Positions 1 to 7,979 of a stretch of DNA of 16,640 nt are shown piece by piece. The position numbers and the translations under genes were made by a program. The DNA lies in NCBI GenBank assembly GCA_041628815.1, contig JBFKOL010000058.1:1-16640 (forward strand), read 5' to 3'. The DNA is from JBFKOL01 sp041628815 (GTDB lineage Bacteria > Bacteroidota > Bacteroidia > Chitinophagales > Saprospiraceae). The notes beneath the pieces are model-generated. The model did not search any database. It saw nothing but the letters and a program-made list of their open reading frames with translations, and was not told the DNA's origin. Positions within the stretch are counted from its first letter, which is position 1. Each line of letters opens with the position of its first letter.

Positions 1-1020
1 TCATTTTACCCGCTTTTTATTCTTGCCATGCTGGCTTGTGCTGACTCGTCTTCCGACCGAGCGTCGAAAGAATCATCAGGGCAACGGGCACTTTATGCCA
101 TGGTCATCCATGGAGGGGCAGGAACCATTCTGAGAGAAAACATGACCCATGCAATGGACAGCTCTTACAGAGAAGCTTTGCATGCTGCTCTCGATATAGG
201 AGAGAGCATTCTGAAAGAAGGCGGCAGTGCCGAGGATGCAGTCGAAAGGACGATTCACTTTCTCGAGGATTCACCTCTGTTCAACGCGGGACGCGGTGCC
301 GTATTTACCCATGATGGAAAGAACGAACTTGATGCATCCATAATGCGCGGGTACGACCAGAATGCCGGGGCTGTTGGTGGGTTGTCTACGATCAGGCATC
401 CCATATCAGCTGCCAGGGCGGTTATGGAAAATTCCGAGCACGTGTTACTCACGGGAGCGGGAGCGGAGCAATTTGCACGTGAAAATGGCCTGGAAGTTGT
501 GGATCCTTCCTATTTCTACACGGAACGAAGGTGGAATAGTTTGCAGCGCGTCGTTGAAAGGGAAAAAACCGAGTTATCGGAAGACGCCGTGGCCGAGGAT
601 AATAAACATGGAACCGTAGGATGTGTTGCCCTTGACAAGAACGGCAATATTGTGGCAGGAACTTCAACAGGCGGGATGACCAACAAGCGTTACAACCGGT
701 TCGGTGATGTCCCTATTATAGGTGCTGGCACTTACGCAGACAATGCTACGTGTGGGGTGAGTTGTACTGGGCACGGAGAGTATTTTATACGCTACGCTGT
801 GGCACACGATGTCCATGCCCGAATGCTCTATTTGGGTGAATCACTTGATAAGGCATCTGATTATGTGGTGAACACCACCCTTGTGGAAAAGGGAGGTAGT
901 GGAGGTCTTATCGCCCTTGACCAATATGGGAATGTCGCCATGCCGTTCAACTCCAGGGGAATGTACCGGGGCTTTACTAAACCAGGAGAAAGGTATGTCG
1001 GAATTTATGCGGACGAGTAA
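1..1020 (+). CDS. Isoaspartyl peptidase / L-asparaginase (Ntn-hydrolase), lipoprotein, 5' end outside window
   Basis: Hydrolyses L-asparagine or beta-aspartyl dipeptides, probably outside the cytoplasm. The reading frame is open from base 1, and the residues before the first ATG (base 28) read SFYPLFILAMLAC. This is the end of a lipoprotein signal peptide with lipobox L-A-C, so the true start lies left of the window and ATG28 is internal. Numbering from ATG28: GGAGTI at 29-34; NAGRGAVFT at 86-94; the autocleavage HGT-VGC, where Thr196 becomes the N-terminal nucleophile of the beta chain; GTSTGGMTNKR at 211-221; RFGD at 224-227; TGHGE at 247-251. All family hallmarks are intact and the length is normal (about 320-350 residues). 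The next gene on the same strand starts 98 nt downstream, so co-transcription is possible but unproven. The family call is secure. Asparagine versus isoaspartyl-peptide preference cannot be read from sequence. Confidence 0.95.
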   Translation, partial: SFYPLFILAMLACADSSSDRASKESSGQRALYAMVIHGGAGTILRENMTHAMDSSYREALHAALDIGESILKEGGSAEDAVERTIHFLEDSPLFNAGRGAVFTHDGKNELDASIMRGYDQNAGAVGGLSTIRHPISAARAVMENSEHVLLTGAGAEQFARENGLEVVDPSYFYTERRWNSLQRVVEREKTELSEDAVAEDNKHGTVGCVALDKNGNIVAGTSTGGMTNKRYNRFGDVPIIGAGTYADNATCGVSCTGHGEYFIRYAVAHDVHARMLYLGESLDKASDYVVNTTLVEKGGSGGLIALDQYGNVAMPFNSRGMYRGFTKPGERYVGIYADE

Positions 1021-1118
1021 GGAATAGGCAATGCCCATACCTATAATTGACGTGGGAATTTACTTTTCCTGTGTATTCGGGTATCTTCGTCAAATTCCCT
1101 CATCCATAATTTCCAGGT

Positions 1119-4100
1119 ATGAGAATTAACTTGATCATTTTTCTTGTAACGATGTCCTCATTTGTGGACGCGCAGGACTTTTCAATCTACACATATCGGG
1201 ATCTTGGTCCCTATCGCGGTGGAAGGGTAACAGCAGTAAGTGGCGTGGCCGGTGAGCCATCCCATTTCTATTTTGGTGCTACCGGAGGAGGTATGTGGAA
1301 ATCCACGGACTTTGGTACGACCTGGCAAAATATCTCCGATGAATTCTTCCGGTCGCCGTCCATCGGCGCCATAGCTGTGGCGTCCAACGATCCCAATATT
1401 GTCTATGTGGGCACTGGTTCTGACGGATTGCGGAGCAACGTTATTGCTGGAGATGGCATATACAAATCCATCGATGCGGGCAAGACCTGGAAGCATATAG
1501 GCCTTAAGAAGTCTGGTCACATCGGCGCTGTGGCCATCGACCCACAAAATCACAATACGGTGTACGTAGCCGCCATAGGTAATGCATTTGCGGCAAATGA
1601 AGAGCGGGGTATTTACAAGTCCTCCGATGGCGGCAGGACATGGAATAAGGTATTGTACCTTTCGGAAACCTCCGGTTTCAGCGATGTGGAGCTTATGCCA
1701 TCTAATCCCGACATTGTCTATGCAGCAGCATGGAAGGCGGAGCGAAAACCTTGGACCATCGTAAGTGGCGGATCGCAGGAAGAGGGCGGGATATACAGGT
1801 CTGTCGACGGAGGACAGAGCTGGGAGCACATTACCAAAGGCCTCCCGGATGGTCTAATCGGGAAAATTGATCTTGCAGTGACACCGGCAGATTCAAGGGT
1901 CGTATATGCCCTCGTAGAAGCACCTGGCAAAAAGGGAGGTCTATACAAATCTATCGACCAGGGTGAAAGTTTTGACCATGTATCAAGCCACAATGGTATC
2001 CGTACTCGACCCTTTTACTATACAAATATAGAAGTGGACCCTACCGACGCGGATGTGGTCTATGCTATGGCTACGGGATATTACAAGTCCACCGATGGGG
2101 GTGAGAGTTGGAAGCGCATCTCATCACCACATGGTGACAACCACGATATGTGGATCAATCCTGACAACCCCGAATTGTTCATCCAGGCCAATGATGGGGG
2201 AGCCAACGTAACCCATAATGGTGGAGCCACCTGGTCGACCCAGTTCAACCAGCCCACGGCTGAAATCTATCAGGTGGAGGTGGATGATCAATATCCATAC
2301 TGGCTGTACGGTGGACAGCAGGATAACTATTCTGCGGTGGCTGTGCCCTCTATGGCACCTTATGGTGTCCAATACCCGGGTATCGGATACATCGTGAACG
2401 CAGGTGGATGTGAAACGGGGCCGGCCGTTCCCAAGCCTGGTAATGCCGATGTTGTTTACGCCAACTGCAAAGGACGATTTACAGTATATGACAAGCGGAC
2501 GGGGACAGAAAAATCCTATTATGTAGGTGCTTCCAATATGTACGGCCACAATCCTAAAGACCTTGAATACCGGTTTCAGCGAGTGGCTCCTATTCACGTC
2601 TCGCCCCATGATGGAGCTACCATTTACCATTGTTCGCAGTTTGTTCACCGCTCGCGTGACGAGGGTAAGACCTGGGAAACTATTTCGCCGGATCTCACTG
2701 CGTTTGATGGTGATAAACAGGTGATCTCCGGTGCACCCATCACCCGCGATATCACGGGGGAGGAATTCTACAGTACGATCTATTCGATACGGGAATCTAT
2801 TGTCCGGCCAGGTGTAATTTGGGTTGGTGCCAATGATGGCCCGGTGCATGTCACCAAGGACGGCGGCAAAACATGGTTGGATGTCACTCCTGCCGGTCTT
2901 CCTCCGGGTGGAAGGGTAGATGCTGTCGAACCATCCCCGCACGATCCTTCCAAGGCATACATAACAGTCCTCAGGTACCAGCTAGGCGACTCCAAACCCT
3001 ACATATATCGGACAACGGATTACGGCCAATCCTGGACCTTGTTGACCACGGGAAACAACGGGATCCCCGTTGATCATCCCTGCCGGGTAGTGCGGGAAGA
3101 CCCGGTGATAGAAGGCATGTTGATGGCAGGGACAGAATACGGAGTTTACGTTTCAATTGATGATGGAAACAATTGGCATCCCTTTCAGCAGAATCTTCCT
3201 GTCACGCCCATTACCGACCTTAAAATTTACCGGGGAGATGTAGTCGTATCGACTATGGGCCGGGGTTTTTGGGTATTGGACAATTATATCTCGCTTAGGG
3301 AGTCGATGGGCGCGATGCCTGAGGTGGTTACTTTGTATAAACCCAAAAATACTTTCCGCTACGACTATCCATCCGGGGCACGAGCCAGCACCATGCCGGA
3401 ATACCCCAGACCTGCCGTTGAGGTTGACTACTATCTCCCTTCAGAATGTCCAGATGGGCTTGCCCTGCGTGTATTGGATAGCGACGGGTCGGTACTTGTC
3501 ACTTTCGCCAGCGACACCAATGCGGTTTCCACCACAGAAACCGTTGAGGAAGACATGTCTTTGAATACAGTAGAATACATTGTAGACCAGAGATTGGTTA
3601 ACAAACCAGGCCTTCATCGGTTTCGCTGGGACATGACGGTCGCTGGGCCGTGGAACAAGGATGCAAATCGCCGGTACAAAAGTGGCCCTCGCGCCTTGCC
3701 AGGATACTACACGCTCGAACTCCAGGCGGGCGATCATGTTGAACAAACCCTTCTCGTGCTGCGGCAGGATCCCCGGACATTGGATTTGCTAAATCGGAAC
3801 GAATTGCAGGAGCAATATGAGCTGTTGATCATGACGAGGGATCTTTTATCAACGGCAAGGCGGATGATTGAGGAGACCGAAGCCGTCATTGCTGACAAAC
3901 AGATTTCTGAAGAGATAAGAAAGCGTCATAAGGAAGTCTTAAAGCAGTTAAAGACGGCCTCTGGCACTTATCAACAACCTATGCTGGCGGACCAGATATC
4001 CTATCTCTACAACATGATCAACGACACCTACCAAACCCCTGGAAAAGAGGCACTCGATCGTTATTCATCCCTGGCAGCAATGCTTGATGCATTGCGCGAA

Positions 4101-4139
4101 CAGAGGGAAGAGGCAGGTGAGACTGCGATCAAAGATTAG
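1119..4139 (+). CDS. Exported BNR / Asp-box beta-propeller protein (sortilin/VPS10-like), 1006 aa
   Basis: A secreted or periplasmic protein of unknown function. Residues 1-18 form a signal peptide ending VDA before QDF. Eleven Asp boxes (S-x-D-x-G-x-T-W type) begin near residues 62, 117, 168, 228, 278, 324, 365, 512, 579, 632 and 679. They fall in two blocks, seven then four, which suggests two beta-propellers. Residues about 730-870 look like a beta-sandwich (FRWDM...GPRALPGYYTLEL, similar to FlgD/Fn3-like add-ons), and about 875-1006 are helical and charged. Such proteins are often annotated as glycosyl hydrolase or sortilin-like, but I see no catalytic set that proves hydrolysis, so a binding or scaffold role is equally possible. 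No type IX secretion C-terminal domain or lipobox is seen. The ATG start sits directly before the hydrophobic signal. The gene converges on trkH with only 11 nt between stop codons. Confidence 0.9.
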   Translation: MRINLIIFLVTMSSFVDAQDFSIYTYRDLGPYRGGRVTAVSGVAGEPSHFYFGATGGGMWKSTDFGTTWQNISDEFFRSPSIGAIAVASNDPNIVYVGTGSDGLRSNVIAGDGIYKSIDAGKTWKHIGLKKSGHIGAVAIDPQNHNTVYVAAIGNAFAANEERGIYKSSDGGRTWNKVLYLSETSGFSDVELMPSNPDIVYAAAWKAERKPWTIVSGGSQEEGGIYRSVDGGQSWEHITKGLPDGLIGKIDLAVTPADSRVVYALVEAPGKKGGLYKSIDQGESFDHVSSHNGIRTRPFYYTNIEVDPTDADVVYAMATGYYKSTDGGESWKRISSPHGDNHDMWINPDNPELFIQANDGGANVTHNGGATWSTQFNQPTAEIYQVEVDDQYPYWLYGGQQDNYSAVAVPSMAPYGVQYPGIGYIVNAGGCETGPAVPKPGNADVVYANCKGRFTVYDKRTGTEKSYYVGASNMYGHNPKDLEYRFQRVAPIHVSPHDGATIYHCSQFVHRSRDEGKTWETISPDLTAFDGDKQVISGAPITRDITGEEFYSTIYSIRESIVRPGVIWVGANDGPVHVTKDGGKTWLDVTPAGLPPGGRVDAVEPSPHDPSKAYITVLRYQLGDSKPYIYRTTDYGQSWTLLTTGNNGIPVDHPCRVVREDPVIEGMLMAGTEYGVYVSIDDGNNWHPFQQNLPVTPITDLKIYRGDVVVSTMGRGFWVLDNYISLRESMGAMPEVVTLYKPKNTFRYDYPSGARASTMPEYPRPAVEVDYYLPSECPDGLALRVLDSDGSVLVTFASDTNAVSTTETVEEDMSLNTVEYIVDQRLVNKPGLHRFRWDMTVAGPWNKDANRRYKSGPRALPGYYTLELQAGDHVEQTLLVLRQDPRTLDLLNRNELQEQYELLIMTRDLLSTARRMIEETEAVIADKQISEEIRKRHKEVLKQLKTASGTYQQPMLADQISYLYNMINDTYQTPGKEALDRYSSLAAMLDALREQREEAGETAIKD

Positions 4140-4142
4140 CCA

Positions 4143-4162
4143 CGAAAGACCTAGTTCTTTCG
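4143..4162. terminator. Hairpin between convergent genes (possible shared terminator)
   Basis: Perfect 7-bp inverted repeat (CGAAAGA / TCTTTCG) with a 6-nt loop, lying across the 11-nt gap between the 1006-aa gene and trkH and containing the trkH stop codon. The position suits bidirectional termination. Neither strand has a clear U-tract after the stem, so this is only a candidate. Confidence 0.35.
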
Positions 4163-5614
4163 CCAAAAATAAGGAGTGAAAAGAATGATGATGGTAAAAA
4201 GTTCCAGGCGCCCGAGCAGCATTAAAATGATGAGGATCCATTTCCCCGTCGCAGGGACTGCGGCAAAATTGTCCATGGGTCCAAGCTCTGCTATGGCGGG
4301 ACCGACGTTACCAAGTGCGGTGGCTACAGCTCCGATTGATGTCAGGAAACGATCCTCGAAACCGTGCATCACTAATATCATGAGGAATGAACCAACGAGA
4401 AAGAGCAAGAGGTAGAAGAGCAAAAAAACGAGTATGTGTGTGAGGATCCGGGGTTTAACGATCTCGCGGTCGATTTTGATCCTAATGATGGCCTTTGGAT
4501 GGAGCAAACGTTTGGTCTCCAACAGAGCATTTTTTAGAAGAACGAGATGGCGAATGATCTTAATTCCTCCACTCGTCGATCCTGCACAGGCACCGATGAA
4601 CATAAGGACGAAAAAAGTAAAGGTTAGCCCGTGGGACCAACTTGTGTAATCGGCAAGAACGAATCCCGTCGTTGTAATGATCGAAATGACCTGGAAGAAC
4701 GCTATGCGCATAGAAACAATGGCGTCTTCTCCCGTAAGATGCCAAAGGCTTAGACCCACTGCCGATGATACCAGCAGGACAACCAATAAGTATGTTTTGA
4801 ATTCATCACTTCTCCATGCCTTGCGAAATCTGCCTTTCAACATGTAATAGATCACGGTATAGTTCACACCTGCTATAGCCATAAAAAGTGTAATCCACCA
4901 GTGTATATAGGGGTTCGAAAAATGTGCAATGCTGGCATTTTTGGTTGAGAAACCACCCGTCGCCATCGTCGTAAGTGCATGGTTAACAGCTTCAAAGGAA
5001 GTCATCCCGCACAGCACTAGGATGATGCCCAATGATGCGGTTAGTGCTACGTAAATCAGCCATAAACGTTTTGCAGTATCCTTGATGCGTGGATGTATCT
5101 TGTCTGTGGCCGGTCCTGGTGCTTCGGCTACGAATAGCTCGACACCTCCAATACCGAGTAAAGGGAAAATAGCTACGGTAAGTACGATGATGCCCATTCC
5201 GCCAATCCATTGCGTCAGGCTACGCCATAAAAGAATGGAATGGGGAACGGTCTCGATGTCTTGCAATACGGAGGCTCCAGTGGTGGTCAGACCTGAAACG
5301 CTTTCAAAAACAGCATCCACTGGCATACTCAAATGATGACAAAAAAGAAAGGGCAGTCCACTGAAGATGCCTATGGCCAACCATCCAAGAGCCACAATTA
5401 AAAACCCCTCGCGTTTTCCAATGGCTTTTGAAGAATTCCGAGACCTGTACCACAAAACCGATCCTGTAAAAGCGCTAATGACCCCAGAATAGAGCAATGC
5501 TGTCCAACCCTCCGGTTCAAATAAGAGTGCATAGATCATGGGTATCATCATAAAGCAACCCAAAAGGATGAGCAGAATTCCGATCACGTTAAAGACAATA
5601 CCCGTTTGGATCAT
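4151..5614 (-). CDS. trkH: Trk-type potassium uptake channel subunit TrkH
   Basis: Inner-membrane K+-translocating subunit that works with the cytoplasmic TrkA ring. About 487 residues, very hydrophobic, with the four P-loop repeats of the TrkH/KtrB family. Counting from the upstream GTG, these are TTTGAS (111-116), ATGGFS (219-224), TTTGFV (315-320) and TALGNVGP (433-440). Each contributes a filter glycine. SGGIK at 349-353 lies in the region of the intramembrane gating loop. Two starts are possible. GTG at 5617 overlaps the trkA stop by 4 nt; ATG at 5614 overlaps it by 1 nt as TGATG. I chose the ATG, but GTG would place a GAGGA motif at a better distance. The overlap implies translational coupling with trkA. 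TrkH is preferred over KtrB because the partner TrkA has two NAD-binding halves. Confidence 0.96.
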   Translation of the reverse strand: MIQTGIVFNVIGILLILLGCFMMIPMIYALLFEPEGWTALLYSGVISAFTGSVLWYRSRNSSKAIGKREGFLIVALGWLAIGIFSGLPFLFCHHLSMPVDAVFESVSGLTTTGASVLQDIETVPHSILLWRSLTQWIGGMGIIVLTVAIFPLLGIGGVELFVAEAPGPATDKIHPRIKDTAKRLWLIYVALTASLGIILVLCGMTSFEAVNHALTTMATGGFSTKNASIAHFSNPYIHWWITLFMAIAGVNYTVIYYMLKGRFRKAWRSDEFKTYLLVVLLVSSAVGLSLWHLTGEDAIVSMRIAFFQVISIITTTGFVLADYTSWSHGLTFTFFVLMFIGACAGSTSGGIKIIRHLVLLKNALLETKRLLHPKAIIRIKIDREIVKPRILTHILVFLLFYLLLFLVGSFLMILVMHGFEDRFLTSIGAVATALGNVGPAIAELGPMDNFAAVPATGKWILIILMLLGRLELFTIIILFTPYFWRKN

Positions 5615-6954
5615 CACTTAAATATTTCCTCTACCTGTTTGATTGCTTCAGGTAATGCCAATATGATGACTTTGTCGTTGATCATGAGAAAAGTGTCTTC
5701 ATCAGGAAAAAATCCTTCGCCGTCTCTAATGATACCAGCAATTATGGAGTTTTTGGGAAAATGTAGTTTACCAATTGAATGTTCCAGGAGGCGATTTTTC
5801 TTATGGATTACAAATTCTATGATCTCAGCCTCAACACCATGAAGACTGGCGATGGCTTCCACTTTGCCTTTGCGCACAAATCGAAATATCTCATTGGCGG
5901 CAATCAATCGCTTATTAATAATCGTATCAATGCCTATGTTTTGCGAGATATGCGTGTAATTGATGTTTTCCACCGATGCAATCGTTTTCTTGACACCAAT
6001 ATCCTCGGCCATGAGACTGGTAATGATATTGGTTTCGGAATTGCCTGTGAGCGCAACAAAGGCATCCATAACTTCCAGTCCTTCTTCCTTTAGCGCATTG
6101 ATGTCGCCGGGATCCGCGTGTACGACGAGACTTTTATCCAGCGATTGTACAAATCTCTTGCCTTCGTTCTCATCATCAAGAACAACCGTGACGGCGTATT
6201 TCTTTTCGAGTTGTTTGGCTGCCCTGAGCGCAAGGTCGGTACCACCGACAATCATGACATTCTTGACTGGAAACAATTGCTTTCCCAGGAAGGACTTGGT
6301 GGATTCCAGGTGGTGCTTGTGCGTCGAAATATAAAGATGGTCTCCCTTTCTTAGAATGGTGTCCTTTTGAGGAATAATTGTCTCCTGTTGACGGAGCAGT
6401 GCAATTCCCCTAAATCGAAAATCTTTGGTCAGGGCGTCAATTTCAATGATGCTTTTGTTGTTCAGTGGGCTGTTACTATCAAGTGTAAATCCGAGTACCG
6501 TGATTTCTCCGTTTTCGAAATCATAAAGATCCGTAAAAGATGCACGTTGCAGAAGTCTTTCAATTTCGAGGGCAGCGAGATTTTGCGGAGATATCAAAAC
6601 GTCGACACCTAGTTGTCGAAGCATCTCGGAATTGGATTTTTTCAGATGTTCGGTGTTACTGATGCGTGCGATGGTCGTCTTGACACCCATTTGCTTGGCC
6701 AACATTGCGGAAAGAAGATTGGTTTTCTCCGAAGTCGTGACCGCAACGAACAGCTTGGACTTCTGGATATTAGCCTCCCTGAGAACGCTTGGTGAAGTCG
6801 CATCACCGTGCAGCGTGAGTACATCGAGCTGACGGCTGGCAGATGTGAGCGCATTATCATTGAGATCGATCAATATAATGTCCTGGTCTTCCTTAGCCAG
6901 TAACTGTGCAAGATGAAATCCTACAGCTCCTGAGCCTGCAATGACTATTTTCAT
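5614..6954 (-). CDS. trkA: Trk potassium uptake regulatory subunit TrkA
   Basis: Cytoplasmic peripheral protein that gates TrkH in response to nucleotides. 446 residues with the duplicated RCK layout of full-length TrkA. The first Rossmann half begins MKIVIAGSGAVG, with GSGAVG at 7-12 and an acidic residue at the end of beta-2 (Asp30), as expected for NAD(H) binding. A TrkA_C domain follows at about 150-225. A second Rossmann half starts near residue 232, where the glycine motif is GGTDLA (237-242) and so weaker. A second TrkA_C domain ends the protein. It is the upstream gene of the trkA-trkH pair, and its stop overlaps the trkH start. A 52-nt gap separates it from the mscS remnant on the same strand, and that gap holds a 10-bp palindrome GTAATATTAC (6977-6986). 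The ATG at 6954 is the natural start for the Rossmann fold. Confidence 0.96.
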   Translation of the reverse strand: MKIVIAGSGAVGFHLAQLLAKEDQDIILIDLNDNALTSASRQLDVLTLHGDATSPSVLREANIQKSKLFVAVTTSEKTNLLSAMLAKQMGVKTTIARISNTEHLKKSNSEMLRQLGVDVLISPQNLAALEIERLLQRASFTDLYDFENGEITVLGFTLDSNSPLNNKSIIEIDALTKDFRFRGIALLRQQETIIPQKDTILRKGDHLYISTHKHHLESTKSFLGKQLFPVKNVMIVGGTDLALRAAKQLEKKYAVTVVLDDENEGKRFVQSLDKSLVVHADPGDINALKEEGLEVMDAFVALTGNSETNIITSLMAEDIGVKKTIASVENINYTHISQNIGIDTIINKRLIAANEIFRFVRKGKVEAIASLHGVEAEIIEFVIHKKNRLLEHSIGKLHFPKNSIIAGIIRDGEGFFPDEDTFLMINDKVIILALPEAIKQVEEIFK

Positions 6955-7006
6955 GACACTTGTTCATGATGAGGCTGTAATATTACGTAAAGCACGCATC
7001 TTATAG

Positions 7007-7940
7007 CTAACTATTTATTGGAGATGGACTTTCTTTCTTAACCGAATCAATTTGAGTTGCCGGTATTTCTACATTTTCCAAAGTAGCGGAAGCCATAACT
7101 ACTTTTACACCGGTCTTTTCAATTTCCTGGTAGATTCTTTCCCGCAACATAGGTCTTGTGAACCTTCGCTTTTTGTAGTAGACGATGTATCTCAGGTTGA
7201 ACTGCATCCAGATGTCAGTAAGAGTATCGCCAGGGTGGGGCCGACGTGAGCGTCTTCGATGTAATATTTGGAAACTATGCGTTTCTGCTGGGCAATAGAA
7301 TCATTCGCATAATCAAACAAAAGATCGGTCGCAGGGATCAAAATCATGGACTTTGCCAATTCTTTGTCAGGGGTTTAGCGCATGGGCAGGTTGAATTCAT
7401 CCCAGACAAAAAGGAAGTCCCTGGAGGAATGGACTGCAGGGCCTTTGAATACAAATGAATTTCTATGTTTGACAACTCTGTCTCTGTAATTGTCGCTCGA
7501 CACCCATTGGCCAATTTCCATCATTGTCTTACAAATGCTATCCACATCTATGACGTCCCCTTTAATTCTGTTGAGCTTTATCCTGTGGCCGAATTCATAA
7601 ACTTTGTCAAAGAAGAGGTAGAACGAGCCAGCAATGCTCAGTGTAAGTTGCTGTAAGGTAATGGTTATACCAGCGGATAATAGACCAATCGCAAAGGCTA
7701 AACCTTAAATGTACCCTGTGTTATGAAATGGTCATCACGACGATCAGGAATCAACCCAAGATTCCGATGGTCTTTTTGGGATTTGCAACTCAGTTCATTA
7801 TCCGGAAAACGCTTTTTCACAATCCTTCTTAAGAATGAAATGATCACCAGGATAAGTTCCACAAGGACCACATACTTGATTAATGCTCCAACGGGGTCGT
7901 ATTCTGTCAGCCAATTGTTGAATTGGACTAATAGATCTAT
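7007..7940 (-). pseudogene. Broken mscS-family mechanosensitive channel gene
   Basis: Pieces of a small MscS-type channel lie in order along the minus strand in different frames. N-terminal helix: DPVGALIKYVVLVELILVII then SFLRRIVKKRFPDN. Second helix: IGILG, a TGA stop at 7751-7753, then FLIVVMTIS and a TAA stop at 7721-7723. Then TQGTFK, followed in another frame by LAFAIGLLSAGITITLQ (the pore-lining TM3 start) and IAGSFYLFF. The beta domain follows: IKGDVIDVDS, MMEIGQWVSSDNY, FVFKGP, FVWDEFNLPMR. Next come a TAA stop at 7375-7377, KELAKSMILIPATDLLFDYA, KYYIEDAHVGPTLAI, a frameshift near 7221-7225, and MQFNLRYIVYYKKRR to the stop at 7007. That gives at least three in-frame stops and about four frame changes. 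The expected start codon position appears as ATA (7938-7940). Neighbouring long genes are intact, so wholesale poor sequence is unlikely. The family call rests on the ordered motifs. Confidence 0.85.
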
Positions 7941-7979
7941 TTTTTATGTAATAGTATATCGATTGTAGGTAATAGGGCG

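Noticed and set aside
1182..1829. 215-codon minus-strand ORF under the same gene
   Set aside because: Antisense shadow; no family motifs, and the sense strand carries the signal peptide and repeats.
2124..2942. 272-codon minus-strand ORF opposite the Asp-box protein
   Set aside because: It is antisense to a clearly coding gene with regular Asp boxes. The translation is rich in Arg/Ile/Gly without domain-like structure, as expected from shadow frames.
4905..4925. GGGGTTCGAAAA resembling a tRNA T-loop
   Set aside because: It lies inside trkH coding sequence and no acceptor or anticodon stem can be formed around it.
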